A stretch of 64,000 bases of DNA from Acidimicrobium ferrooxidans (GCA_020723485.1 DYIU01000001.1:1-64000); one strand, 5' to 3'. Shown: positions 43,889 to 52,504, counted from the first letter of the stretch. Notes: generated from the sequence alone by a model not told the origin. Translations and numbers: made by a program.

Positions 43889-44920
43889 GTGGAGAAAAAC
43901 TTTCGACCGAACATGCCGAAGTTTGCCATTCCCAAGATTCCTGCTATTGTTGTTAATCCATCCCCTATTTTGAGAACGTTTGATGTGTCCGCCGCATTGA
44001 AAACCACCATGAATCAAGCCGGTGAAATCCTTTCAAGGATCCAGGTCAATCCTATTCAGGAAGTAATACAGGCTAGTGCAAAGCAAGCCTCTTTGACGGA
44101 GGCTGTGGGTCGTCTTGCTTCGCAACAGGCGAAGCTTGCAAAGACAATACAACTTTCATTGGGGGATGGTTTTCAGAAGTATCTGGAACAGCTTGGCAAA
44201 CAAGTGGCGGAAGCAGCAAGGTTGTCTGTTCAAGAACTCGAGGGTCTGGTTTTAGCTGACCCCATGACCATAATCGCCGCTGAGTTTGGATGGCCTCCAC
44301 TCAAGGCACCTGATGAGTTTACTGCCTACCTGCTGAAGGAGGCACTGCAGATTGATGACGACCAGCTAAGACAAGAGTTCGTTGACGGAGAAGTGATGGA
44401 GTACTTCCAAGGACAAAGACTCGACGAGCTATTTTGGGGTTGGCAAAAGAAGCCTTATCTCAAGGACACGGAAAGGTTGGTAATAATAGAGTCAGCATTC
44501 GAGGCATACAAAGACATGAATTACTCGCTTGCCTCACCAGCACTGCTTCCACAGATTGAGGGATTATACTGTGAACAAATAATTGGCGAGGAAGTCCTGA
44601 TTTCGGAGAAACATTATGAGGAACAGATGGACAGACTCAAGGATGAAGCAGGTGTAGATTATTATCCTGAGGCAAGCCAAACTGAGGTTTTGTTCGAGTT
44701 CGTCCAGCAACACGGATTCTTCGGTTTCAAGGATGAGAAGAACCCAAACAAGAATCCTATATCTCAAGATATAAGTAGGCACAAGATTCTTCACGGCAGC
44801 AGTACGGCATATTGTCGCCGTCAAGACATTACGCTTCGGCACATTCTTTGGCTAGATTGCGTTTTCGACATGATTGAGTTGACCGCTTTGATCAAAAGGG
44901 AACGCGCAGAAGATGGCTGA
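43889..44920 (+). CDS. HEPN-like protein with RHxxxHG motif
   Basis: A 343-residue protein. The first ~100 residues contain a helical, coiled-coil-prone region (IQASAKQASLTEAVGRLASQQAKLAKTIQ). Near residue 295 it has ISRHKILHGSSTAYC followed by the helix HILWLDCVFDMIEL, the R(H)xxxHG...LLxLD signature of a HEPN-like family common in bacterial accessory genes. Translation likely begins at a GTG (43889) behind AGGTGA. The ~270 bp upstream hold no other gene. Probably a nucleotide- or RNA-targeting defence protein; this is inference. Confidence 0.6.
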   Translation: MEKNFRPNMPKFAIPKIPAIVVNPSPILRTFDVSAALKTTMNQAGEILSRIQVNPIQEVIQASAKQASLTEAVGRLASQQAKLAKTIQLSLGDGFQKYLEQLGKQVAEAARLSVQELEGLVLADPMTIIAAEFGWPPLKAPDEFTAYLLKEALQIDDDQLRQEFVDGEVMEYFQGQRLDELFWGWQKKPYLKDTERLVIIESAFEAYKDMNYSLASPALLPQIEGLYCEQIIGEEVLISEKHYEEQMDRLKDEAGVDYYPEASQTEVLFEFVQQHGFFGFKDEKNPNKNPISQDISRHKILHGSSTAYCRRQDITLRHILWLDCVFDMIELTALIKRERAEDG

Positions 44921-45053
44921 CGGCTGACACAGCCGGAAACACCACCGAGACTTGCGGCACGACGGCCAAGTGGGAACACCTTCCGGCCTTCCAGAACCTC
45001 GCCTCCAACCCGTTCGCGATATAATACCCATCGGTACTCAAAGGCAAGGGGGA

Positions 45054-45482
45054 ATGAAAGTGGCAGCCAGAACGATATCTTTGGAATTCGATGGCTACTG
45101 GCGCGAGCCGAAGGTAGGCGGCGTTCCGGCAGAATCGGGAGTCTATGTCCTCTACGAATGTACCTATAATTCCGAGAAGAAGAAAGTCTCATTGAAGCGC
45201 ATTTTATACATAGGGGAAGCCGACGATGTAAGGGACCGCCTGAAGAATCATGAGAAATGGCCTAAGTGTCACGACTATTGCAGCGGGGGAAGCCAACTAT
45301 GCTGTTCCTTCGCCGCTATATCTAAACCTGACAGGCTGAGAGCCCAGGCGGCCCTAATCTTCGAACACAAGCCCCCTGTGAATACCGACTATAAGGTTAG
45401 TTTTCCTTTTGACCAGACCAGCATTACTGCTGAGGGTGAGGTTACATTGTTGACGAAACGGTTCACAGTCGAAAGGACTTAG
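45054..45482 (+). CDS. GIY-YIG-type nuclease domain protein
   Basis: A 142-residue single-domain protein. The GIY-YIG elements are GVYVLYE and, after a short insertion, RILYIGEADDVRDRLKNHEKW, with the catalytic Tyr, the Arg of the helix (DRLKNH) and a later Glu in LIFEHKPPVNTD. The ATG at 45054 is preceded by GGGGG almost directly; a GTG two codons later (45060) has better spacing. It ends six bases before the next gene, so the two are probably co-transcribed. Small stand-alone GIY-YIG proteins occur as defence or repair nucleases. Confidence 0.7.
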   Translation: MKVAARTISLEFDGYWREPKVGGVPAESGVYVLYECTYNSEKKKVSLKRILYIGEADDVRDRLKNHEKWPKCHDYCSGGSQLCCSFAAISKPDRLRAQAALIFEHKPPVNTDYKVSFPFDQTSITAEGEVTLLTKRFTVERT

Positions 45483-45488
45483 GGATAA

Positions 45489-46661
45489 TTGGTTGATTCC
45501 CCTGAGCCGGAAAAAGAGAGAGAGGCATTTCCTGTTGGCCTAAAACTTGTTCTTCCCTTTCATGTGCCGTTTCAAGATGATGACTATGCCGTGAAGACTC
45601 CGTATGGCGTGATGCAAGTGTCACTGGTGGTAGACCCTCAAGCACATAAGCGGCAAACCAAGAACCAGCAATATGTCGATGAAGCAAATACAACTGTAGT
45701 GGTTACGTTTGGGGGAGTATCCAAAGGTGTCCACCTTCAAGGTGAAGTCAGTGTAATAAACCTCGAATGCCTGAAGGCCTATTTCGCAGATACGATTGTG
45801 CCTTTGACTGACAGTATAATTCAGACTGGCAACAGGTCTGTATGCTTCAGTCGAATAGCAATGCAAACCGGAATCAAGTGTGGTGAATTTGAAGAACGTG
45901 TCGACTATGCCGAATTGGCGGCAGTCTTCCACATCGGAGCTTCCGCTATTAACAGGCTGCTTTCTGCAATACGAGTTGTCACAAGTTACTTCGACCTTCC
46001 CCTAATCAACGAGGATTATTCACAATTTGAGGTGACGAGCTCCGTAAACGGAAGACCTCTTTATGTATTTCATAGAACAGGAGACGTGAAAGAAGTCTGG
46101 TCCATAAGCGGATATTCCGACACCTATATCAAGGTCGAGGATAGTGATTACCAGCAGGTCACTGACATCGTGGCGAAGGGAGAGGAGACTCTATTAGACG
46201 ACAACAGGTTCATCATTGACGCGAACGCTGCATTCTTTCAAGGCGATTACCAGACAGCAATAGTCCTATTGCAGATTCAACTTGAATATGAGTTGTCTAA
46301 GGAAATGAAAGCAGTGGGACTGTCAACTTCTCAGACCGAAGGCTTAGGGAAAAAGTTCATCTATCCTCTTGCTCACAAGAAGAAGACCAAGGAATGGACG
46401 GCTCTTAAATTGGAATGGGACAACTACCGTCAATGGAAAAGATATGTCGGTGGTGACTATCAGAAGATTGACGATGGAATTGGAGCCTTTGTTGAGGCCT
46501 ACATACTGCGAAACAAAATTGTACACGAGGGTAAAGCCGTCAGCAGAGAGGATGCAGTTGAGGCGTTTCTAGCTTACACGTATATCATGCATCTTCTTTT
46601 CAAGAAGATGGTCTTCTTGCCACGAGTCCTATCCGGAAAAATGGTGGGAACTTTCGGCTAG
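45489..46661 (+). CDS. HEPN-type protein, possible partner of the GIY-YIG nuclease
   Basis: A 390-residue protein. An N-terminal strand-rich domain (about 15-190) is followed by a helical C-terminal region with the motif YILRNKIVHEG near residue 340 (Arg-Asn-x3-His-x-Gly), the classic HEPN/apolipoprotein N-like signature, then a helix VEAFLAYTYIMHLL. Translation probably starts from a TTG six bases after the GIY-YIG stop. A GIY-YIG nuclease with a HEPN protein would be an unusual two-nuclease unit. The domain assignment rests on the motif. Confidence 0.6.
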   Translation: MVDSPEPEKEREAFPVGLKLVLPFHVPFQDDDYAVKTPYGVMQVSLVVDPQAHKRQTKNQQYVDEANTTVVVTFGGVSKGVHLQGEVSVINLECLKAYFADTIVPLTDSIIQTGNRSVCFSRIAMQTGIKCGEFEERVDYAELAAVFHIGASAINRLLSAIRVVTSYFDLPLINEDYSQFEVTSSVNGRPLYVFHRTGDVKEVWSISGYSDTYIKVEDSDYQQVTDIVAKGEETLLDDNRFIIDANAAFFQGDYQTAIVLLQIQLEYELSKEMKAVGLSTSQTEGLGKKFIYPLAHKKKTKEWTALKLEWDNYRQWKRYVGGDYQKIDDGIGAFVEAYILRNKIVHEGKAVSREDAVEAFLAYTYIMHLLFKKMVFLPRVLSGKMVGTFG

Positions 46662-46687
46662 AACTATGAGAAGTGCTCCATTCTTCG

Positions 46688-47590
46688 CTAACTAATAAGC
46701 GGTGACTTCAACAGCAGACCGTTCTCGTTGACCCAGACAGGCTCTAGCGGCTTCTTGGTGACGAACCCGTTGTCTATTGAGTTCACTTCAACATTCTCAA
46801 AGGTTGCAAGGCAGAAAGGCATGCGCGAAACGTCAACGGTAACGGCGTCTGCATGGTGCTTCTTGGCGTCGATGATTGCTGTCTTCATGACTTCAAGCCT
46901 CGCATCAGAAGGGGTCAATATGCAGATGCGAGGGAAAAGGGCGCATTCTAAGTCCCGCTTGTATTTTCGTGAAGCATAATACTGGAAGAATCGCGTGAGC
47001 TTAATACGCAGAGCCTTCTTATCGAGTGTGTCGTTGTCGACCTCAAGGAAGATATGTCGCCCCCCTGGAGAGCCGCTCTGGACGTTGAAGTAGAGGTCGG
47101 GGTTCACGACAAGCTTCTTGTCACCTCGTGGAATATAGAAGCGGCAATCGCGGTCCGGTATCCACTCTACCAGGTGGAAGTTGGAAAGAAGTCTGGCGAG
47201 CATTATGAGGTTCACCAAGAAGTTTGTGGTAACGAGGTCATGGCGGGATCTTATGAGAAGGTGGTTGGCCTTTCGGGAAAGCCAACGGTAGTCTTGCTTC
47301 GACTCGATTTCCCGTGTGTTCTTGAGAACTTCCGCACCTTCAAGCCCGAGTAAGTAAGCGACCCTGTTTCTCCAACCGGAAGAAGGTATTGCTGTTTTTT
47401 CAAGGTACTTATTGCAGACTAGGCGAGAGATTCTCTGGGCAAGAGCGTTGCGAGCCCTGGTGAGGTCAAGGGTGAAACCGTCATTCTTGGAGAAGAAGAG
47501 AGTGCATATCTGCGTTTCTGTGAGAAAACCGACGCGAGAAACCATTTTGAGAATCTCTATGTCGCGGTCTGTGATGACGATTCTTGCCAT
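46688..47590 (-). CDS. Replic_Relax (replication-relaxation) family protein
   Basis: A 300-residue protein. The N-terminal winged helix (ITDRDIEILKMVSRVGFLTETQICTLFF... NALAQRISRLVCNKYLEK) and a C-terminal region with VNPDLYFNVQ followed by RHIFLEVDNDT fit the replication-relaxation family found on Actinobacterial and Firmicute plasmids and ICEs. The PD...ExD layout is nuclease-like. It overlaps the coupling-ATPase stop (TAATG), as a relaxosome gene might. As no classical relaxase is seen, this protein is the best candidate for processing or recognising the origin of transfer. Confidence 0.75.
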   Translation of the reverse strand: MARIVITDRDIEILKMVSRVGFLTETQICTLFFSKNDGFTLDLTRARNALAQRISRLVCNKYLEKTAIPSSGWRNRVAYLLGLEGAEVLKNTREIESKQDYRWLSRKANHLLIRSRHDLVTTNFLVNLIMLARLLSNFHLVEWIPDRDCRFYIPRGDKKLVVNPDLYFNVQSGSPGGRHIFLEVDNDTLDKKALRIKLTRFFQYYASRKYKRDLECALFPRICILTPSDARLEVMKTAIIDAKKHHADAVTVDVSRMPFCLATFENVEVNSIDNGFVTKKPLEPVWVNENGLLLKSPLIS

Positions 47591-50500
47591 TATTCAGCCG
47601 CTCCTTCAACTTCATCAAAACCCTCCCGCGCAGGACCATTGGCTTGTTTGTCTTCTGATGCGGAATCGCTTATGGATACGACTAGCTCTGTCCGAGCCGC
47701 AAAGTTCCGCTGCTCCGCCAGAACACCTGCCTTGGGCCTGCAGAGGTCCTCAATTGTCAGTTTCATCACGGTGTGGCAGTTCTCTGGAAGCAACAGATCA
47801 TAAGGCTTGGGAAGGTTGAAGGTTGTCGGCGGAAGCGGTCGTCCATTCACGGTGGACTTTAAGAACCCCTGGTAACGGTGAAGGTTCATGAGGTCGTCCG
47901 CCCGCCGGCGAACCTCGTCGGGATCACTCGAGCTGGCGAAAAGCGGGGCCAGGGCGACTGCGTCTTCTTCCCCGACGTTGAAGCAGACTCTGGTGTTGGT
48001 ATTTCCCTTGAGCCCTGCGAGCAGCTCCTCGGTCTGGGCGAGATACTGAAAGGCAGCGAGGAAGACGACATTGAACTTGCGGTCCTGGGCGAGGATTGAG
48101 GCTATCGTCGGAGTGAGGTACTCAGAGCACTCGTCCATGCAGACAAAGAACGGTCGGCGCTCCTCTGCACGGCTCTGGGCCGCCTGGTGTATGTAGCTGC
48201 AGAAGAGGTTGCCAAGCAGCCTCTTGCCAATCGGGCCGCAATTCTTGTCTCCGAAGTGGCAGATTAGGATCTTTCCCTCGTCGATGATGCTCTTGAAATC
48301 AACTTTGGCTTCGCTCTGGCAGAAGATGAAACGGAGCCGGCGGTCGAGGACGAACTGGTCGACGCGGTTCAAGAGGCTCCTGACCTCCTCCTCGCGGCGG
48401 TCTTGACGCTTGCTCGAGAAGTGGTCCCAGAACTGGTCAGCGTCCGGGTCGTCGAGCTCGCGAAGGACCTGGTCTCGGAAGTCCTTGTTTATGATGAACG
48501 GGCGTATCCAACCGAAGTGGGCGCCCCTGCTTCTGGCCAGAACGTCGGTGACTCTTGGGAGATATAGCATTAGATTCGCCATGCTCGGGTCCAGGCTCCA
48601 GATGGCGTGAAACGCGGCGATTATTGCGTCCTTGGTACGGTCCGCCGAGAACACGTCCGCGTACGCGAGGGGGTTGAAGGCCAGGGGGTAATCCGTACTG
48701 GCCGGATCTATATAGTAAACACGCTCGATGTGTTTCCTGGGTATGGAGTGGAGAAGCTCCTGGCAGGCGTCACCGTGAGGTTCTATGAAGAGAGCCCCCC
48801 TGGGGTGGTCGTCGTCTCCGCTGTCGATCCACTGATGGAGGATGCTTTTGAGGAGCGTCGACTTCCCGGACCCGGTCGTGCCGATAACGAGAGCGTGGTG
48901 ACTGAAGTCGTGCCAGGGAACGCTCACGGGGTCATCCTCGCCGCGGTGGTCATTGGTGCCCAGATAAACGCGGCCGCCGTCTGTGGTTGTAAGCGGCAAG
49001 GCCGCTGGCGCGCTCCTGCTGGTATTCATATCGACTTTGACCAGCACGGTGTTCTTGTAGGGATTATGGAGAATGCCGGCTAGTTCGTCGGACGAGAGAA
49101 TGCCTGCGTATTTGTAGAGCGGCCATAAGTTGCGGCGAGCTAGAAAGTCTACCAACCGAGACGCCGGCCAGTAGATGCGCTTGCCCACCAGGCCTTGATG
49201 CTTGTCGTATTGGCGGAAAGCGGTTGAGAGCCGGTCAACGTCGTGATGATTCGCCCCTTCCTTTTCCACGATCACGCGGATCTCGAAGGCGAACGAGCTG
49301 CGGCAGTTCAGCTTGTCGTCGATCGACTTGACGATGTCCTTTGCCTCTTCGGAGAGTTCCCGGCGGTGGTCCTTGAAACCGGCATTGGGGTTCATGGCGC
49401 CTGCAACCAGGCTGGCGTCATTGGAGGGGTGGAGTGTCAGGGATTCGAAGAGGGACACGAAGAGAGCCAGTGTGGTCCTGAAGAGCGATGCCAGAACGCG
49501 GTGGAGGCTTGAGTTCTTGAGGGCCCTGTCCATGTCGCCGTCATCGGAGCACCTGATCTTCTCTCTGACGCCGCGAGCGCTTCTTTTCCAAAACCCCGAG
49601 CTCGGTTTGAGAAGCAGCTGGACATAGGATGATGAATCCGGGCCCACGTCCATCGAGTTCAAGAGAACCTCGAGGGGGTCGTCCATCTCGAAGCCCTTGA
49701 GGGTCCGTAAGGAGTAAGCCGGGGACTTGCGGAGGACCGTGATACGTCCGTAGCGCCGCGAGGTGGAAGCTTGAGGCAGCTCGAAAGGGACGATATCCAA
49801 GCGGCAGCCGCGCAGTTTGTCCAGAAGAGCGTTCTTGACGTGCTCAACAAAATATCTGATGTCTGGAACGCTTATGAGCAAGGCCTTCTCCCCGCGGGAG
49901 ATGAAGGCCACGGTGACGTGGGGCTGACCGGTGAATATTCGGATGTAACGAGGGAGCAGGAGCTCGTGAAGGAGGTTTCCGAGCTGCTCGCTTCTCAAGG
50001 GAAGATCCTCACTGTGGTGACTGAAGGAAACCTTGAAGGTGACAATCTTTGAAGCGTACTTGTATCGCCAGTGGATGCGTGACCAGTAGAAGAGAACCAC
50101 GGCTATTGAAAGGAAGAGGGCGGCCAGTACCGCCCAGGGAGGCACATAGAACCAGGTTGGCAGGTCAAGATGCGGAAGGGGAACGTGGATACGCGGGAGA
50201 TGGATTCGATTGCCCCAGTAGATCGCAATGCACTCGAGGGCTCCAACGGCAGTGACAGTGAGAAATATCGTATGCTCCGCAGGCGAGCCTACCTTGATGC
50301 GGCTTTCCGCCTTCTTTGGTAAGCCGACCATGTGGCTCTTTCCGAAAATGGGGACTCCCGTCCTGGTAAAGATGTCGCCCAGGTAGATATGGCTTGCATA
50401 TCCCCATAGGGCCGCAAAGCAGAAAGGCATCGCTCTGGAGCCCCAGAAGGCAAGCCCCACAGAGAGGACGATGGCGGTGAAACCAAGCACCCCAAAGACG

Positions 50501-50718
50501 CTATGCGTTACTCCGCGGTGCCCGAAGAGACCCTTGAAGATTCGGCTCAAGCCATAAGAGCGTCTGCCGGCCAGGCTCTCGGGCTCGTCGATGTCGGGCA
50601 GCAGAGCCCCCAGCCCAGCGACGAACGCCAGGGAAAGTGACTTTGGGCCTCCCCCGCCGGCAAGAACTGCGGCGCCGGTAGTTGTAGCTGCTATCGCGAA
50701 GTGTGTATATCCGAGCAT
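47590..50718 (-). CDS. Type IV coupling ATPase (VirD4/TraD-like) fused to a YdjM-like membrane domain
   Basis: A 1042-residue protein. Residues 1-215 form a YdjM/DUF457-type membrane metal-dependent-hydrolase-like domain: LPDIDEPES, FGHRGVTHS, HIYLGDIFTRTGVPIF, with all conserved His/Asp residues, plus about five membrane helices. After a central region comes the coupling-protein motor: Walker A GTTGSGKST near 616, LFIEPHGDA, Walker B FFVCMDECSEYL near 861 and a TraM-recognition-like end. It delivers DNA to the T4SS. Here the usual N-terminal anchor is replaced by the YdjM-like domain. TAG-ATG coupling joins it to the upstream small gene. Confidence 0.85.
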   Translation of the reverse strand: MLGYTHFAIAATTTGAAVLAGGGGPKSLSLAFVAGLGALLPDIDEPESLAGRRSYGLSRIFKGLFGHRGVTHSVFGVLGFTAIVLSVGLAFWGSRAMPFCFAALWGYASHIYLGDIFTRTGVPIFGKSHMVGLPKKAESRIKVGSPAEHTIFLTVTAVGALECIAIYWGNRIHLPRIHVPLPHLDLPTWFYVPPWAVLAALFLSIAVVLFYWSRIHWRYKYASKIVTFKVSFSHHSEDLPLRSEQLGNLLHELLLPRYIRIFTGQPHVTVAFISRGEKALLISVPDIRYFVEHVKNALLDKLRGCRLDIVPFELPQASTSRRYGRITVLRKSPAYSLRTLKGFEMDDPLEVLLNSMDVGPDSSSYVQLLLKPSSGFWKRSARGVREKIRCSDDGDMDRALKNSSLHRVLASLFRTTLALFVSLFESLTLHPSNDASLVAGAMNPNAGFKDHRRELSEEAKDIVKSIDDKLNCRSSFAFEIRVIVEKEGANHHDVDRLSTAFRQYDKHQGLVGKRIYWPASRLVDFLARRNLWPLYKYAGILSSDELAGILHNPYKNTVLVKVDMNTSRSAPAALPLTTTDGGRVYLGTNDHRGEDDPVSVPWHDFSHHALVIGTTGSGKSTLLKSILHQWIDSGDDDHPRGALFIEPHGDACQELLHSIPRKHIERVYYIDPASTDYPLAFNPLAYADVFSADRTKDAIIAAFHAIWSLDPSMANLMLYLPRVTDVLARSRGAHFGWIRPFIINKDFRDQVLRELDDPDADQFWDHFSSKRQDRREEEVRSLLNRVDQFVLDRRLRFIFCQSEAKVDFKSIIDEGKILICHFGDKNCGPIGKRLLGNLFCSYIHQAAQSRAEERRPFFVCMDECSEYLTPTIASILAQDRKFNVVFLAAFQYLAQTEELLAGLKGNTNTRVCFNVGEEDAVALAPLFASSSDPDEVRRRADDLMNLHRYQGFLKSTVNGRPLPPTTFNLPKPYDLLLPENCHTVMKLTIEDLCRPKAGVLAEQRNFAARTELVVSISDSASEDKQANGPAREGFDEVEGAAE

Positions 50719-50967
50719 CTAGCGCTCCTGGTTGCGCTTTGTCTTGCGGGGCATGTATTCGTACACGTTTCCCGTCTTGCGCCCATGAGAAGGGCTCTCA
50801 GTCAATCGGTCTGGGGCGAGCCTGTTCATAACAAGCCTCAGAGAGGAAATATCTACCACCGAACAGCCCCGGAGCTCCTCGAAGATAGCCCCGGGGTCCT
50901 CCCCAAGGTCGAGGCGTGCCTTGACGCAGCAGTAGATCGTTTCCTCATCAAAGAAACTAGGGCTCAT
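50719..50967 (-). CDS. Small hypothetical protein before the coupling ATPase
   Basis: An 82-residue protein (MSPSFFDEETIYCCVKARLDLGEDPGAIFEELRGCSVVDISSLRLVMNRLAPDRL...) with a helical, possibly DNA-binding body and a basic tail (MPRKTKRNQER). It overlaps the previous ORF (ATGA) and abuts the coupling gene, so four genes are chained from rep to the coupling ATPase. No family recognised. By place it may be a relaxosome accessory protein. Confidence 0.6.
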   Translation of the reverse strand: MSPSFFDEETIYCCVKARLDLGEDPGAIFEELRGCSVVDISSLRLVMNRLAPDRLTESPSHGRKTGNVYEYMPRKTKRNQER

Positions 50968-51134
50968 AAGGCCTTCTTCTTTGCCGACTGCTTGTGCGCG
51001 CTGTCGGGGCCGACGCTTTGAACGCCAGCCCTTGTCCGAATCCCCTGCTTGCTCGCCGGCTTCTTGCGAACATCGGTACTCCAGAACGGATGGGGTCTTG
51101 GACTGCGGTTAGAGGGAATGCTCTTTTCTTGCAT
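50964..51134 (-). CDS. 56-residue basic ORF in the rep-coupling operon
   Basis: MQEKSIPSNRSPRPHPFWST and on to KQSAKKKAL, 56 residues and strongly basic. Its ATG overlaps the rep stop (TGATG) and its own stop overlaps the next start (ATGA). This exact nesting between two real genes is strong evidence of translation. No family recognised; nucleic-acid binding is possible from charge alone. Confidence 0.6.
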   Translation of the reverse strand: MQEKSIPSNRSPRPHPFWSTDVRKKPASKQGIRTRAGVQSVGPDSAHKQSAKKKAL

Positions 51135-52207
51135 CAGGCGGCTTCCTTTCTCATGCGCTCTGCCGTGCCGGTCTGGATGCGTCCTTCCGACTCCAGTTTT
51201 TCGGTGTAGGCTATTGCCTGAGGGACAACGGATAGGACCTTATCTTCGGCCTCCTTCAGCACCGCGGAGGCGAACCGGATGGCGTCCTTCAGATTGCCTT
51301 CTTTTCGATAACCCTCTGAGAGCCACCTGGCTGTTAACTTCACGTTCTTCATCCCAGGGTTCTGCGCGCCCTGGAACGCCTCGAAGTGGCGTTCGAGTCT
51401 TGTCCTGAAGTACTTGATGACCGATCCCTTTCGTTGGAAATTCTGGAAAGTGCCAAGATCAATATCCTGCTCGACCTTCTTTGCCTGCTCTTCCTTGAAC
51501 TCCAGGGGGTAGGCGCCTTCCGGGTCAATTAGGCAATCCTCAACGAGGTAGGACTTGATTCTGAAAAAAACCCCACCGACACCAGACAGCTCGTCAATGA
51601 GTTCGGGTTCAAGAAGGCTCGGCTGAGAAAGGGATGGTGGTTCTGGTGGTTTATTTGTATTTATTTCCTTTTTATAGGCTCTCCCCTTTTGTGAAGGGCT
51701 GAGCTCTTCACATTTGTTAAGGGCTAACTCCATGTCAGAGGGCAGCTCTTCACATTTGTTAAGGGCTATATCTTGTGGTCGGCTGGAGTCATCCACGAGG
51801 GGAATATCAAACTTGAAGACCTCCGCGAGCGGGCTCTGAGGAATCACCTTGAGTCGGTAGCAAGTGGCTCTAGCTTTCTTGCCGGGGCCAAAGTGCTCAG
51901 CCTTCTCGATGCAATTCAGGGATTCCAGGAGGGCAAGCACGTTATCGGATCCGTACAGGGATCTCCTTGAAACGCCAGCGCCGTTGTCTAGGCGCCGGCC
52001 CTCTTTCGTACAGTGCCCGTTCAGCATCTCCTCTTTCGAGATCGCCGCTTCCAGGCGATGGAAGCCGCAGGTCCAGCGTCCGATGTAGACAAGAACGTTG
52101 AAAGCGGGACCAGGTAGCGCTCCCTGCCAGTAGTCGAATATCTCGTTTGGCAGGCCTGTGTAGTTGGGCTGGTCGAACCCTTGGAACTGCCCGCTCTCGT
52201 CAAACAT
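51134..52207 (-). CDS. Replication-initiator-like protein
   Basis: A 357-residue protein. The N-terminal domain (about 15-125: PNYTGLPNEIFDYWQGALPGPAFNVLVYIGRWTCGFHR... VSRRSLYGSDNVLALLESLNCIE) is a winged-helix Rep domain like those that start many plasmid and ICE Rep proteins. A variable linker contains a tandem duplication ALNKCEEL, and the C-terminal half is charged and helical. GAGGAGGGA precedes the ATG. It begins the minus-strand operon leading to the coupling ATPase and lies near the right end, fitting autonomous replication of the excised circle. The linker DNA carries 25-bp repeats that may be iterons. Confidence 0.65.
   Translation of the reverse strand: MFDESGQFQGFDQPNYTGLPNEIFDYWQGALPGPAFNVLVYIGRWTCGFHRLEAAISKEEMLNGHCTKEGRRLDNGAGVSRRSLYGSDNVLALLESLNCIEKAEHFGPGKKARATCYRLKVIPQSPLAEVFKFDIPLVDDSSRPQDIALNKCEELPSDMELALNKCEELSPSQKGRAYKKEINTNKPPEPPSLSQPSLLEPELIDELSGVGGVFFRIKSYLVEDCLIDPEGAYPLEFKEEQAKKVEQDIDLGTFQNFQRKGSVIKYFRTRLERHFEAFQGAQNPGMKNVKLTARWLSEGYRKEGNLKDAIRFASAVLKEAEDKVLSVVPQAIAYTEKLESEGRIQTGTAERMRKEAA
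51702..51768. repeat. Two 25-bp direct repeats inside the rep-like gene
   Basis: The same 25 bases occur at 51702-51726 and 51744-51768, a 42-bp period that keeps the reading frame. Exact identity at the DNA level, including wobble positions, within a linker is more than the protein repeat needs. This suggests iteron-like binding sites, a known arrangement for plasmid origins placed inside rep, or simply a recent duplication. Confidence 0.7.
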
Positions 52208-52504
52208 CTATCCCTCCTCAAGCGGCTATAATGTCAGAGCAAAACCTGTTGCCACAGATATGGATATCTGCTAATCTTCGCGGTGTGAGCCATAGCAGAT
52301 AAGCCCCCCAAGCGGCACCCCTCGAATCTGAGGTTGTTTGCGAAATCTAAACATGTTCAAAAGGATTTGCCGGAATGTGCCGCGAACTACCAGCAGCCAA
52401 GAGAAAGCACGGGATATAGTATTCCGTATGAAACTGGGAATTAACGGGGTTTTACAGGGTACCAAGAAGAAGCAGTGAAAAGTACAGAAAAGTACCGAAG
52501 ATGA
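52208..52504. other. Right-end non-coding region of the element
   Basis: About 300 bp between rep and attR. It includes the 12-bp candidate integrase arm site at 52356-52367 (ttcaaaaggatt) and a short tandem repeat gaaaagtaca/gaaaagtacc near 52476-52495, also a possible integrase site. The rep promoter should be here, but I see no convincing -35/-10 pair. Confidence 0.5.

Noticed and set aside
44821-45192. Minus-strand 123-residue ORF over the start of the GIY-YIG gene
   Set aside because: Composition is that of a shadow frame, and the plus-strand frame has a recognisable nuclease domain.
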